A stretch of 64,000 nucleotides of DNA from Calliopsis andreniformis (Eukaryota; Arthropoda; Insecta; Hymenoptera; Andrenidae): NCBI RefSeq assembly GCF_051401765.1, contig NC_135068.1, positions 1,364,001 to 1,428,000 of the forward strand, written 5' to 3'. The notes under the pieces were generated by a model. That model did not search any database and was not told where the DNA came from. It worked only from the letters and a program-made list of their open reading frames with translations. Shown one piece after another: positions 11,951 through 26,262 of the stretch (position 1 is its first letter; every line of letters begins with the position of its first letter). The translations under genes and the position numbers were made by a program.

Positions 11951-14900
11951 TTTCACACTGGTTGCAATTATTCTTGTTATACGATGGAAGAGATGTTGCA
12001 TTTTTACTGTATTTTATGCTTCTGGCGTTGACTTCTAACGCACCAGCTATTCGATCTGTTGAGGCGTTGCCCTAGAGTGAATACCAGGTTGCCCGGAACG
12101 CAGAAATGACGATGAGTTTCACACTGGTTGCAATTATTACTGTTATACGATGAAAAGTCTGCTGTATTTTTATTGCATTTCATGCTTCTGACGCTGACCT
12201 CAAAGGCCCGAGCTAGTCGATCTTGTGAAGCATCGCCCTAGAGTGAAGCCTAGGTCGCCCGAAACCTAGAAATGACCGTTACTTTCACACTGGTTGCAAT
12301 TATTCCTTTTATACGATTGAAAAACTGTTGTATTTATATTGCATTTTATGCTTCTGGCGTTGACACCTAAGGCCCTAACTATTCGATGTGGTGGAGCAAC
12401 GACCTAGAGTGAAGCCTAGGTTGCCCGCAACGTTGAAATAACCATTAATTTCACACTGGTTGCAATTACTCCTGTTATAAATGGAAAAATTTGTTGTATT
12501 TTTATATTATTTTGTGCTTCTGGCGTTGACATCTAAGGCCCGAGCTATTCGATGTGGTGGACAAACGAGCTAGAGTGAAGCCTAGGTTGTCCGGAATGTA
12601 GAAATAACCATTTCTTTCTCACTGGTAGCAATTATTTCTATTGTACGATGGAAAAACTGTTGTATTTTTAGTGTGTTTTATGCTTCTGGCGTTGACTTCT
12701 AAGACCAGAGCTATTCGATCTGGTGCAGCAACGCCCTAGAGTGAAGCCTAGGTCGCCCGAAGCATAGAAATGACCAATACTTTCTCACTGGTTGCAATTA
12801 TTCCTTTTGTATGATGGAAAAACTGCTTTATTTATATTGCATTTCGTGCTTCTGACGCTGACCTCAAAGGCCCGAGCTAGTCGATCTTGTGAAGGATCGC
12901 CCTAGAGTGAAGCCTAGGTCGCCCGAAACGTAGAAATGACCATTACTTTCGCACTGGTTGCAATTATTCCTTTTATACGATTGAAAAACTGTTGTGTTTA
13001 TATTGCATTTTATGCTTCTGGCGTTGACACCTAAGGCCCGAGCTGTTCGATCTTGTTACGTATCGCCCCTAGAGTGAAGCCTAGGTCGCCCGAAACGTAG
13101 AAATGACAATTACTTTCACACTGGTTGCAATTATTCCTTTTAAACGATGGATAAACTGTTGTATTTATATTGTATTTTATGCTACTGGCGTTGACACCTA
13201 AGGCCCTAACTATTCGATGTGGTGGAGCAACGCCCTAGAGTGAAGCCTATGTTGCCCGGAACGTAGAAATGACCATTACTTTCACACTGGTTTCAATTAT
13301 TTCTATTATACGATGGAAAAGCTGTTGTATTTTTATTGTGTCTTCTGCTTCTGGCTTTGACTTCTAAGGACCGAGCTGTCCGATCTGGTGCAGCAACGCA
13401 CTAGAGTGAAACCTAGGTTTCCCAGAAATTAGAAATAACCATTACTTTCACATTGGTTGCAATTATTTCTATTATACGATGGAATAGCTGTTGTATTTTT
13501 ATTTTATTTTATGCTTTTGGTGTTGACCTCTAAGGCCCGAGCTATTCGATTCTGTCAAGCATCGCCCCAGAGTGAAGCCTAGGTCGCCCGAAACGTAGAA
13601 ATGACCATTACTTTCACACTGGTTGCAATTATTCCTTTTATACGATGGAAAAACTGTTGTATTTCTATTGTATTTTATGCTTCTGGCGTTGACACCTAAG
13701 GCCCTAACTATTCGATGTGGTGCAGCAACGCCCTAGAGTGAAGCCTAGGTTGCCCGGAACGTAGAAATAACAATTAATTTCACACTGGTTGCAATTACTC
13801 CTGTTATACAATGGATAAACTGTTGCATTTTTATTGTATTTTATGCTTCTGGCGTTGACTTCTAAGGCCCGAGCTATTCGATTTGGTGGAGCAACGAGCT
13901 AGAGTGAAGCCTAGGTCGCCCGAAACGTAGAAACAACCATTAATTTCACACTGGTTGCAATTACTGCTGTTATACGATGGACATACTGTTGTATTTTTAT
14001 TGTATTTTATGTTTCTGGTGTTGACTTCTAAGGCCCGATCTATTCGATTTGGTGCAGCAGCGCTCTAGAGTGAAGCCTAGGTCGCCCGAAACGTAGAAAC
14101 AACCATTAATTTCACACTGGTTGCAATTACTGCTGTTATACGAAGGACAAACTGTTGTATTTTTATTGCATTTTATGCTTCTGGCGTTGACCTCTAAGGC
14201 CCGAGCTATTCGATCTGGTGCTGCAACGCCCTAGAGTGAAGAATAGGTTGCCCGGAACGTAGAAATGAACATTAATTTCATTCTGGTTGCAATTACTCCT
14301 GTTATACGATGGACAAACTGTTGTATTTTTATTGTATTTTATGCTTCTCGCGTTGACTTCTAAGGCCCGAGCTATTCGATTATGTGCAGCAGCGCCCTAT
14401 AGTGAAACCTAGGTTTCCCGGAACTTAGAAATAAACATTAATTGCACACTGGTTGCACTTACTCCTGTTATACGATGGAAAAACTGTTGTATTTTTATTG
14501 TATTTTCTGCTTCTGGCTTTGGCTTCTAAGGACCGAGCTGTCCGAACTGGTGCAGCAACACCCTAAGGTGAAACCTAGGTTTCGCGGAACGTAGAAATAA
14601 ACATTAATTTCACACTGCTTGCACTTACTCCTGTTGTACGATGGAAAAACTGTTGTATTTTTATTGTATTTTATGCTTGTGGCGTTGACGTCTAAGGCCC
14701 GAGCTATTCGATTGTGTGAATCATCGCCCTAGAGTGAAGCCTAGATCGCCCGAAACATAGAAATGACCATTACATTCTCACCGGTTGCAATTATTCCTTT
14801 TATACAATAGAAAAACTGCTGTATTTATATTGTATTTTATGCTTCTGGCGTTGACACATAAGGCCCTAACTATTCGATGTGGTGGGGCCACGCCCTAGAG

Positions 14901-15604
14901 TGAAGCCTAGGTTGCCCGGAACGTAGAAATAACCATCAATTTCACACTGGTTGCAATTACTCCTGTTATACAATGGAAAAACTGTTGTATTTTTATTGTT
15001 TTTTATGCTTCTGGCGTTGACTTCTAAGGCACGAGCTATTCGATTTGGTGGAGCAACGAGCTAGAGTGAAGCCTAGGTTGCCCGGAACGTAGAAATAACC
15101 TTTAATTTCACACTGGTTGCAATTATTCCTTCTATACGATGGAAAAACTGCTGTATTTATATTGTATTTTATGCTTCTGGCGTTGACTTCTAAGGCCCGA
15201 GCTATTCGATCTTGCGAAGCATCGGCCTAGAGTGAAGCCTAGGTCGCCTGGAACGTAGAAATAACCGTTAATTTCACACTGGTTGCAATTACTCCTGCTA
15301 TACCATGGATAAACTGTTGTATTTTTATTGTATTTTATGCTTCTGTTTTTGACTTCTAAGGCCCGAGCTATTCGATTTGGTGCAGCAGCGCCCTAGAGTG
15401 TAACCTAGGTTTCCCGGAACGTAGAAATAAACATTAGTTGCACACTGGTTGCAATCACTTCTGTTATACAATGGAAAAATTTCTTGTATTTTTATTGTAT
15501 TTTGTGCTTCTGGCGTTGACTTCTAAGGCCCTAACTATTCGATGTGGTGGAGCCACGCCCTAGAGTGAAGCGTAGGTTGCCCGGAACGTAGAAATAACCA
15601 TTAA
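11951..15604 (+). repeat. HOR family A, copy 2 (22-mer, 3,654 bp)
   Basis: This copy matches A copy 3 at offset 3,654 up to about 14670. The offset then steps to 4,650 (six monomers missing; marker attgtgtgaatc at 14711 against 19361). It steps again to 5,148 near 15450 (three monomers missing; marker gcaatcacttctg at 15451 against 20599). The losses account for 22 monomers against 31. Both breaks stay in monomer register, so no partial monomer is created. Confidence 0.9.
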
Positions 15605-18600
15605 TTTCACACTGGTTGCAATTATTCTTGTTATACGATGGAAGAGATGTTGCATTTTTACTGTATTTTATGCTTCTGGCGTTGACTTCTAACGCACCAG
15701 CTATTCGATCTGTTGAAGCGTTGCCCTAGAGTGAATACCAGGTTGCCCGGAACGCAGAAATGACGATGAGTTTCACACTGGTTGCAATTATTACTGTTAT
15801 ACGATGAAAAGTCTGCTGTATTTTTATTGCATTTCATGCTTCTGACGCTGACCTCAAAGGCCCGAGCTAGTCGATCTTGTGAAGCATCGCCCTAGAGTGA
15901 TGCCTAGGTCGCCCGAAACCTAGAAATGACCGTTACTTTCACACTGGTTGCAATTATTCCTTTTATACGATTGAAAAACTGTTGTATTTATATTGCATTT
16001 TATGCTTCTGGCGTTGACACCTAAGGCCCTAACTATTCGATGTGGTGGAGCAACGACCTAGAGTGAAGCCTAGGTTGCCCGCAACGTTGAAATAACCATT
16101 AATTTCACACTGGTTGCAATTACTCCTGTTATAAATGGAAAAATTTGTTGTATTTTTATATTATTTTGTGCTTCTGGCGTTGACATCTAAGGCCCGAGCT
16201 ATTCGATGTGGTGGACAAACGAGCTAGAGTGAAGCCTAGGTTGTCCGGAATGTAGAAATAACCATTTCTTTCACACTGGTAGCAATTATTTCTATTGTAC
16301 GATGGAAAAACTGTTGTATTTTTAGTGTGTTTTATGCTTCTGGCGTTGACTTCTAAGACCAGAGCTATTCGATCTGGTGCAGCAACGCCCTAGAGTGAAG
16401 CCTAGGTCGCCCGAAGCATAGAAATGACCAATACTTTCTCACTGGTTGCAATTATTCCTTTTGTATGATGGAAAAACTGCTTTATTTATATTGCATTTCG
16501 TGCTTCTGACGCTGACCTCAAAGGCCCGAGCTAGTCGATCTTGTGAAGGATCGCCCTAGAGTGAAGCCTAGGTCGCCCGAAACGTAGAAATGACCATTAC
16601 TTTCGCACTGGTTGCAATTATTCCTTTTATACGATTGAAAAACTGTTGTGTTTATATTGCATTTTATGCTTCTGGCGTTGACACCTAAGGCCCGAGCTGT
16701 TCGATCTTGTTACGTATCGCCCCTAGAGTGAAGCCTAGGTCGCCCGAAACGTAGAAATGACAATTACTTTCACACTGGTTGCAATTATTCCTTTTAAACG
16801 ATGGATAAACTGTTGTATTTATATTGTATTTTATGCTACTGGCGTTGACACCTAAGGCCCTAACTATTCGATGTGGTGGAGCAACGCCCTAGAGTGAAGC
16901 CTATGTTGCCCGGAACGTAGAAATGACCATTACTTTCACACTGGTTTCAATTATTTCTATTATACGATGGAAAAGCTGTTGTATTTTTATTGTGTCTTCT
17001 GCTTCTGGCTTTGACTTCTAAGGACCGAGCTGTCCGATCTGGTGCAGCAACGCACTAGAGTGAAACCTAGGTTTCCCAGAAATTAGAAATAACCATTACT
17101 TTCACATTGGTTGCAATTATTTCTATTATACGATGGAATAGCTGTTGTATTTTTATTTTATTTTATGCTTTTGGTGTTGACCTCTAAGGCCCGAGCTATT
17201 CGATTCTGTCAAGCATCGCCCCAGAGTGAAGCCTAGGTCGCCCGAAACGTAGAAATGACCATTACTTTCACACTGGTTGCAATTATTCCTTTTATACGAT
17301 GGAAAAACTGTTGTATTTCTATTGTATTTTATGCTTCTGGCGTTGACACCTAAGGCCCTAACTATTCGATGTGGTGCAGCAACGCCCTAGAGTGAAGCCT
17401 AGGTTGCCCGGAACGTAGAAATAACAATTAATTTCACACTGGTTGCAATTACTCCTGTTATACAATGGATAAACTGTTGCATTTTTATTGTATTTTATGC
17501 TTCTGGCGTTGACTTCTAAGGCCCGAGCTATTCGATTTGGTGGAGCAACGAGCTAGAGTGAAGCCTAGGTCGCCCGAAACGTAGAAACAACCATTAATTT
17601 CACACTGGTTGCAATTACTGCTGTTATACGATGGACATACTGTTGTATTTTTATTGTATTTTATGTTTCTGGTGTTGACTTCTAAGGCCCGATCTATTCG
17701 ATTTGGTGCAGCAGCGCTCTAGAGTGAAGCCTAGGTCGCCCGAAACGTAGAAACAACCATTAATTTCACACTGGTTGCAATTACTGCTGTTATACGAAGG
17801 ACAAACTGTTGTATTTTTATTGCATTTTATGCTTCTGGCGTTGACCTCTAAGGCCCGAGCTATTCGATCTGGTGCTGCAACGCCCTAGAGTGAAGAATAG
17901 GTTGCCCGGAACGTAGAAATGAACATTAATTTCATTCTGGTTGCAATTACTCCTGTTATACGATGGACAAACTGTTGTATTTTTATTGTATTTTATGCTT
18001 CTCGCGTTGACTTCTAAGGCCCGAGCTATTCGATTATGTGCAGCAGCGCCCTATAGTGAAACCTAGGTTTCCCGGAACTTAGAAATAAACATTAATTGCA
18101 CACTGGTTGCACTTACTCCTGTTATACGATGGAAAAACTGTTGTATTTTTATTGTATTTTCTGCTTCTGGCTTTGGCTTCTAAGGACCGAGCTGTCCGAA
18201 CTGGTGCAGCAACACCCTAAGGTGAAACCTAGGTTTCGCGGAACGTAGAAATAAACATTAATTTCACACTGCTTGCACTTACTCCTGTTGTACGATGGAA
18301 AAACTGTTGTATTTTTTATGTATTTTATGCTTCTGGTGTTGACTTCTAAGGGCCGAGCAATTCGATCTGGTGGAGCAACGCCCTAGAGTGAAGAATAGGT
18401 TGCACGGAACGTTGAAGTAACCGTTAATTTCACACTGGTTGCAATCACTTCTGTTATACAATGGAAAAATTTGTTGTATTTTTATTGTATTTTATGCTTG
18501 TGGCGTTGACGTCTAAGGCCCGAGCTATTCGATCTTGTGAAGCACCACCCTAGAGTGAAGCCAAGGTCGCCCGAAACGCAGAAATAACCATTACTTTCAC

Positions 18601-20752
18601 ACTGGTTGCAATTATTCCTTTTATACGATGGAGAAACTGTTGTATTTATATTGTATTTTATGCTTCTGGCGTTGACTTCTAAGGCCCGAGCTATTCGATC
18701 TTGCGAAACATCGCCCTAGTGTGAAACCTAGGTCGCCCGAAACGTAGAAACAACCATTAATTTCACACTGGTTGCAATTACTGCTGTTATACGAAGGACA
18801 AACTGTTGTATTTTTATTGTATTTTATGCTTCTGGCGTTGAATTCTGAGCCCCTAGCTATTCGATATGTTGGATCAACGCACTAGAGTGAAACCTAGGTC
18901 GCCCGAAAAGTAGAAATGGCCATTACTTTCACACCAGTTGCAATTATTCCTTTTATACGAAGGAAAACTGTTGTATTTATACTGTATTTTATGCTTCTGG
19001 CGTTGACACCTAAGGCCCTAACTATTCGATGTGGTGGAGCGACGCCCTAGAGTGAAGCCAAGGTAGCCCGGAACGTAGAAATAACCATTAATTTCACACT
19101 GGTTGCAATTACTCCTGTTATACAATGGAAAAACAGTTGTATTTTTATTGTATTTTATGCTTCAGGCGTTGACTTCTAAGGCCCGAGCTATTCGATTTGG
19201 TGGAGCAACGAGCTAGAGTGAAGCCTAGGTTGCCCAGAACGTAGAAATGAACATTACTTTCACACTGGTTGCAATTACTCCTGTTATACCATGGAAAAAC
19301 TGTTGTATTTTTATTGTATTTTATGCTTGTGGCGTTGACGTCTAAGGCCCGAGCTATTCGATTGTGTGAATCATCGCCCTAGAGTGAAGCCTAGATCGCC
19401 CGAAACATAGAAATGACCATTACATTCTCACCGGTTGCAATTATTCCTTTTATACAATAGAAAAACTGCTGTATTTATATTGTATTTTATGCTTCTGGCG
19501 TTGACACATAAGGCCCTAACTATTCGATGTGGTGGGGCCACGCCCTAGAGTGAAGCCTAGGTTGCCCGGAACGTAGAAATAACCATCAATTTCACACTGG
19601 TTGCAATTACTCCTGTTATACAATGGAAAAACTGTTGTATTTTTATTGTTTTTTATGCTTCTGGCGTTGACTTCTAAGGCACGAGCTATTCGATTTGGTG
19701 GAGCAACGAGCTAGAGTGAAGCCTAGGTTGCCCGGAACGTAGAAATAACCTTTAATTTCACACTGGTTGCAATTATTCCTTCTATACGATGGAAAAACTG
19801 CTGTATTTATATTGTATTTTATGCTTCTGGCGTTGACTTCTAAGGCCCGAGCTATTCGATCTTGCGAAGCATCGGCCTAGAGTGAAGCCTAGGTCGCCTG
19901 GAACGTAGAAATAACCGTTAATTTCACACTGGTTGCAATTACTCCTGCTATACCATGGATAAACTGTTGTATTTTTATTGTATTTTATGCTTCTGTTTTT
20001 GACTTCTAAGGCCCGAGCTATTCGATTTGGTGCAGCAGCGCCCTAGAGTGTAACCTGGGTTTCCCGGAACGTAGAAATAAACATTAGTTGCACACTGGTT
20101 GAACTTACTCCTGTTATACGACGGAAAAACTGTTGTATTTTTATTGTATTTTATGCTTCCGGCGTTGACTTCTAAGGGCCGAGCTATTCGATCTGGTGCA
20201 GCAACGCCCTAGAGTGAAACCTAGGTTTGCCGGAACGTAGAAATAACCATTAACTTCACATTGGTTGCAATTACTCCTGCTATACGATGGAAAAACTGTT
20301 GTATTTTTATTGTATTTTCTGCTTCTGGCTTTGGCTTCTAAGGACCGAGCTGTCCGAACTGGTGCAGCAACACCCTAGGGTGAAACCTAGGTTTCGCGGA
20401 ACGTAGAAATAAACATTAATTTCACACTGGTTGCACTTACTCCTGTTGTACGATGGAAAAACTGTTGTATTTTTATTGTATTTTATGCTTCTGGCGTTGA
20501 CTTCTAAGGGCCGAGCTATTCGATCTGGTGGAGCAACGCCCTAGAGTGAAGAATAGGTTGCACGGAACGTTGAAGTAACCGTTAATTTCACACTGGTTGC
20601 AATCACTTCTGTTATACAATGGAAAAATTTCTTGTATTTTTATTGTATTTTGTGCTTCTGGCGTTGACTTCTAAGGTCCTAACTATTCGATGTGGTGGAG
20701 CCACGCCCTAGAGTGAAGCGTAGGTTGCCCGGAACGTAGAAATAACCATTAA
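15605..20752 (+). repeat. HOR family A, copy 3 (31-mer, 5,148 bp)
   Basis: This is the longest A copy, and it contains every segment found in the other four. It matches copy 1 at offset 8,635 before the extra monomer (17893-18058) and at about 8,801 after it. Isolated substitutions separate it from copy 1, for example aacctgggtttccc at 20055 where copy 1 has aacctaggtttccc, and ggtcctaac near 20677. It is followed directly by family B. Confidence 0.9.
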
Positions 20753-22276
20753 TTTCACACTGGTTGCAATTACTCCTGTTATACAATGGAAAAACAGTTG
20801 TATTTTTATTGTATTTTATGCTTCAGGCGTTGACCTCTAAGGCCCGAGCTATTCGATTTGGTGGAGCAACGAGCTAGAGTGAAGCCTAGGTTGCCCAGAA
20901 CGTAGAAATGAACATTACTTTCACACTGGTTGCAATTATTTCTAATATACAATGGAAAAACTGTTGTATTTTTATTGTATTTTATGCTTCTGGCGTTGAC
21001 TTCTAAGGCCCCAGATATTCGATGTGGTGGAGCAACGACCCAGAATGCAGCCTAGGTTTCCCGGGATGTAGAAATACCCATTAATTTAACACTGGTTGCA
21101 ATTACTCCTGTTATACGGTGGAAAAACTGTTGTATTTTTATTGTGTTTTATGCTTCTGGCGTTGACTTCTAAGGCCCGAACTGTCCGATCTGGTGCAGCA
21201 ACGCCCTAGAGTGAAACCTAGGTTTCCCGGTACGTAGATAGAACTATTAATTTCTCACTGGTTGCACTTACTCGTGTTATACGATGGAAAAACTGTTGTA
21301 TTTTTATTGTATTATCTGCTTCTGGCTTTGACTTCTAAGGACCGAGCTGTACGATCTGGTGCAGCAGCGCCCTAGAGTGTAACCTAGGTTTCCCGGAACG
21401 TAGAAATAAACATTAGTTGCACACTGGTTGAACTTACTCCTGTTATACGACGGAAAAACTGTTGTATTTTTATTGTATTTTATGCTTCCGGCGTTGACTT
21501 CTAAGGGCCGAGCTATTCGATCTGGTGCAGCAACGCCCTAGAGTGAAACCTAGGTTTGCCGGAACGTAGAAATAACCATTAACTTCACATTGGTTGCAAT
21601 TACTCCTGTTATACAATGGAAAAACGGTTGTATTTTTATTGTATTTTATGCTTCAGGCGTTGACTTCTAAGGCCCGAGCTATTCGATTTGGTGGAGCAAC
21701 TAGCTAGAGTGAGGAATAGGTGGCCCGGAACGTAGAAATGAACATTACTTTCACACTGGTTGCAATTATTTCTCTTATACGATGGAAAAACTGTTCTATT
21801 TTTATTGTATTTTATGCTTGTGGCGTTGACGTCTAAGGCCCGAGCTATTCGATCTTGTGAAGCACCGCCCTAGAGTGAAGCCAAGGTCTCCCGAAACGCA
21901 GAAATAACCATTACTTTCACACTGGTTGCAATTATTCCTTTTATACGATGGAAAAACTGTTGTATTTATATTGTATTTTATGATTCTGGGGTTGACTTCT
22001 AAGGCTCGAGCTATTCGATCTGGTGGAGCGACGCCCTAGAGTGAAGCCAAGGTTGCCCGGAACGTAGAAATAACCATTAATTTCACACTGGTTGCAATTA
22101 CTCGTGTTATACGATGGAAAAACTGTTGTATTTTTATTGTATTTTATGCTTCTGGCGTTGACTTATAAGGCCCGAGCTATTCGATCTTGGGAAGCATCGG
22201 CCTAGAGTGAAGCCTAGGTCGCCCGAAACGTAGAAATGACCATTACATGCACACTGGTTGCAATTATTTCTATTAT

Positions 22277-25200
22277 ACGATGGAAAAGCTGTTGTATTTT
22301 TATTGTATTTTATGATTCTGGCGTTGACTTCTAAGGCCCGAGCTATTCGATCTGGTGGAGCGACGCCCTAGAGTGAAGCAAAGGTTGCCCGGAACGTAGA
22401 AATAACCATTACTTTCACACTGGTTGCAATTATTCCTTTTATACGATGGAAAAACTGTTGTATTTATATTGTATTTTATGTTTCTGGCGTTGACACATAA
22501 GGCCCTAACTATACGATGTGATGGAGCAACGCCCTAGAGTGTAGCCTAGGTCGCCCGGAACGTAGAAATAACCATCAATTTCACACTGGTTGCAATTACT
22601 CCTGTTATACAATGGAAAAACTGTTGTATTTTTATTGCTTTTTATGCTTCTGGCGTTGAATTCTAAGGCACGAGCTATTTGATTTGGTGGAGCAACGAGT
22701 TAGGGTGAAGCCTAGGTTGCCCAGAACGTAGAAATGAACATTACTTGCACACTGGTTGCAATTATTTCTATTATACGAGGGAAAAACTGTTGTATTTTTA
22801 TTGTATTTTATGCTTCTGGCGTTGACGTCTAAGGCCCGAGCTATTCGATCTTGTGAAGCATCGCCCTAGAGTGATGCCAAGGTCGCCCGAAACGCAGAAA
22901 TAACCATTACTTTCACACTGGATGCAATTATTCCTTTTATACGATGGAAAAACTGTTGTATTTATATTGTACTTTACGTTTCTGGCGTTGACACATAAGG
23001 CCCTAACTATTCGATGTGACGGAGCAACGCCCTAGAGTGTAGCCTAGGTCGCCCGGAACGTAGAAATAACCATCAATTTCACACTGGTTGCACTTACTCC
23101 TCTTATACGATGGAAAAACTGTTGTATTTTTATTGTGTTTTCTGCTTCTGGCTTTGGCTTCTCAGGCCGGAGCTATTCGATCAGGTGCAGCAACGCCCTA
23201 GAGTGAAACCTAGGTTTCCCGGAACGTAGAAAAAACCATTAACTTCACATTGGTTGCAATTACTCCTGTTATACGATGGAAAAACTGCTGTATTTTTATT
23301 GTATTTTCTGCTTCTGGCTTTGGCTTCTAAGGACCGAGCTGTCCGATCTGGTGCAGCAACACCCTAGGGTGAAACCTAGGTTTCGCGGAACGTAGAAATA
23401 ACCATTAATTTCACAGTGGTTGCACTTACTCCTGTTATACGATGGAAAAACTGTTGTATTTTTATTGTATTTTATGATTCTGGCGTTGACTTCTAAGGGC
23501 CGAGCCATTCGATCTGGTGCAGCAACGCCCTAGAGTGAAACCTATGTTGCCCGGAACGTAGAAATAACCTTTAATTTCACGCTGGTTGCAATTATTCCTT
23601 CTATACGATGGAAAAACTGCTGTATTTATATTGTATTTTATGCTTCTGGCGTTGACTTCTAAGGCCCGAGCTATTCGATCTTGCGAAGCATCGGCCTAGA
23701 GTGAAGCCTAGGTCGCCCGGAACGTAGAAGTAACCGTTAATTTCACACTGGTTGCAATTACTCCTGCTATACCATGGAAAAACTGTTGTATTTTTATAGT
23801 ATTTTATGCTTCTGTTGTTGACTTCTAAGGCCCGAACTATTCGATTTGGTGCAGCAGCGCCCTAGAGTGTAACCTAGGTTTCCCGGAACGTAGAAATAAG
23901 CATTAATTGCACACTGGTTGAACTTACTCCTGTTATACGATGGAAAAACTGTTGTATTTTTATTGTATTTTATGCTTCCGGCGTTGACTTCTAAGGGCCG
24001 AGCTATTAGATCTGGTGCAGCAACGCCCTAGAGTGAAACCTAGGTTTCCCGGAACGTAGAAATAACCATTAAATTCACATTGGTTGCAATTACTCCTGTT
24101 ATACGATGGAAAAACTGTTGTATTTTTATTGTATTTTCTCCTTCTGGCTTTGGCTTCTAAGGACCGAGCTGTCCGATCTGGTGCAGCAACACCCTAGGGT
24201 GAAACCTAGGTTTCGCGGAACATAGAAATAACCATTAATTTCACACTGGTTGCACTTACTCCTGTTGTACGATAGAAAAACTGTTGTATTTTTACTGTAT
24301 TTTATGCTTCTGGCGTTGACTTCTAAGGGCCGAGCTATTCGATCTGGTGGAGCAACGCCATAGAGAGAAGAATAGGTTGCCCGGAACGTTGAAGTAACCG
24401 TTAATTTCACACTGGTTGCAATCACTTCTGTTATACAATGGAAAAATTTGTTGTATTTTTATTGTTTTTTATGCCTCTGGCGTTGACTTCTAAGGCACGA
24501 GCTATTCGATTTGGTGGAGCAACGAGCTAGAGTGAAGCCTAGGTTGCCCGGAACGTAGAAATAACCTTTAATTTCACACTGGTTGCAATTATTCCTTCTA
24601 TACGATGGAAAAACTGCTGTATTTATATTGTATTTTATGCTTCTGGCGTTGACTTCTAAGGCCCGAGCTATTCGATCTTGCGAAGCATCGGCCTAGAGTG
24701 AAGCCTAGGTCGCCTGGAACGTAGAAATAACCGTTAATTTCACACTGGTTGCAATTACTCCTGCTATACCATGGAAAAACTGTTGTATTTTTATTGTATT
24801 TTATGCTTCTGTTGTTGACTTCTAAGGCCCGAGCTATTCGATTTGTTGCAGCAGCGCCCTAGAGTGTAACCTAGGTTTCCCGGAACGTAGAAATAAACAT
24901 TAGTTGCACACTGGTTGAACTTACTCCTGTTATACGATGGAAAAACTGTTGTATTTTTATTGTATTTTATGCTTCCGGCGTTGACTTCTAAGGGCCGAGC
25001 TATTCGATCTGGTGCAGCAACGCCCTAGAGTGAAACCTAGGTTTGCCGGAACGTAGAAATAACCATTAACTTCACATTGGTTGCAATTACTCCTGTTATA
25101 CGATGGAAAAACTGTTGTATTTTTATTGTATTTTCTGCTTCTGGCTTTGGCTTCTAAGGACCGAGCTGTCCGAACTGGTGCAGCAACACCCTAGGGTGAA

Positions 25201-26262
25201 ACCTAGGTTTCGCGGAACGTAGAAATAAACATTAATTTCACACTGGTTGCACTTACTCCTGTTGTACGATGGAAAAACTGTTGTATTTTTATTGTATTTT
25301 ATGCTTCTGGCGTTGACTTCTAAGGGCCGAGCTATTCGATCTGGTGGAGCAACGCCCTAGAGTGAAGAATAGGTTGCACGGTACGTTGAAGTAACCGTTA
25401 ATTTCACACTGGTTGCAATCACTTCTGTTATACAATGGAAAAATTTGTTGTATTTTTATTGTATTTTGTGCTTCTGGCGTTGACTTCTAAGGCCCTAACT
25501 ATTCGATGTGGTGGAGCCACGCCCTAGAGTGAAGCGTAGGTTGCCCGGAACGTAGAAATAACCATTAATTTCACACTGGTTGCAATTACTCCTGTTATAC
25601 AATGGAAAAACAGTTGTATTTTTACTGTATTTTATGCTTCAGGCGTTGACTTCTAAGGCCCGAGCTATTCGATTTGGTGGAGCAACGAGCTAGAGTGAAG
25701 CCTAGGTGGCCCGGAACGTAGAAATGAACATTACTCTCACACTGGTTGCAATTATTTCTATTATACGATGGAAAAACTGTTCTATTTTTATTGTATTTTA
25801 TGCTTGTGGCGTTGACGTCCAAGGCCCGAGCTATTCGATCTTGTGAAGCACCACCCTAGAGTGAAGTCAAGGTCGCCCGAAACGCAGAAATAACCATTAC
25901 TTTCACACTGGTTGCAATTATTCCTTTTATACGATGGAAAAACTGTTGTATTTATATTGTATTTTATGATTCTGGGGTTGACTTCTAAGGCCCGAGCTAT
26001 TCGATTTGGTGGAGCGACGCCCTAGAGTGAAGCCAAGGTTGCCCGGAACGTAGAAATAACCATTAATTTCACACTGGTTGCAATTACTCGTGTTATACGA
26101 TGGAAAAACTGTTGTATTTTTATTGTATTTTATGCTTCTGGCGTTGACTTATAATTCCCGAGCTATTCGATCTTGCGAAGCATCGGCCCAGAGTGAAGCC
26201 TAGGTCGCCCGAAACGTAGAAATGACCATTACATGCACACTGGTTGCAATTATTTCTATTAT
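22277..26262 (+). repeat. B core, complete 24-mer (3,986 bp)
   Basis: This is the tandem unit within family B. Its start marker acgatggaaaagctgttg recurs at 26263, 31411, 46355, 49843 and 53829. The interval is 3,986 bp for 22277 to 26263 and 49843 to 53829, and 3,488 bp (21 monomers) for 46355 to 49843. The core contains three close copies of the palindromic monomer, at about 23296, 24126 and 25140. Confidence 0.87.
23360..23384 (+). repeat. Paired perfect palindromes in a B monomer
   Basis: CACCCTAGGGTG at 23360-23371 is a perfect 12-bp palindrome. GAAACCTAGGTTTC at 23371-23384 is a perfect 14-bp palindrome, and the two share one G. They replace the weaker CCTAG-N8-CTAGG arrangement of the common monomer. 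About twenty monomers in A and B carry the pair, the first at 11569-11593. Confidence 0.9.

Noticed and set aside
23360..23384. Paired palindromes as transposon terminal inverted repeats
   Set aside because: They sit at a fixed place within one monomer type, with no element between them and no target-site duplication.
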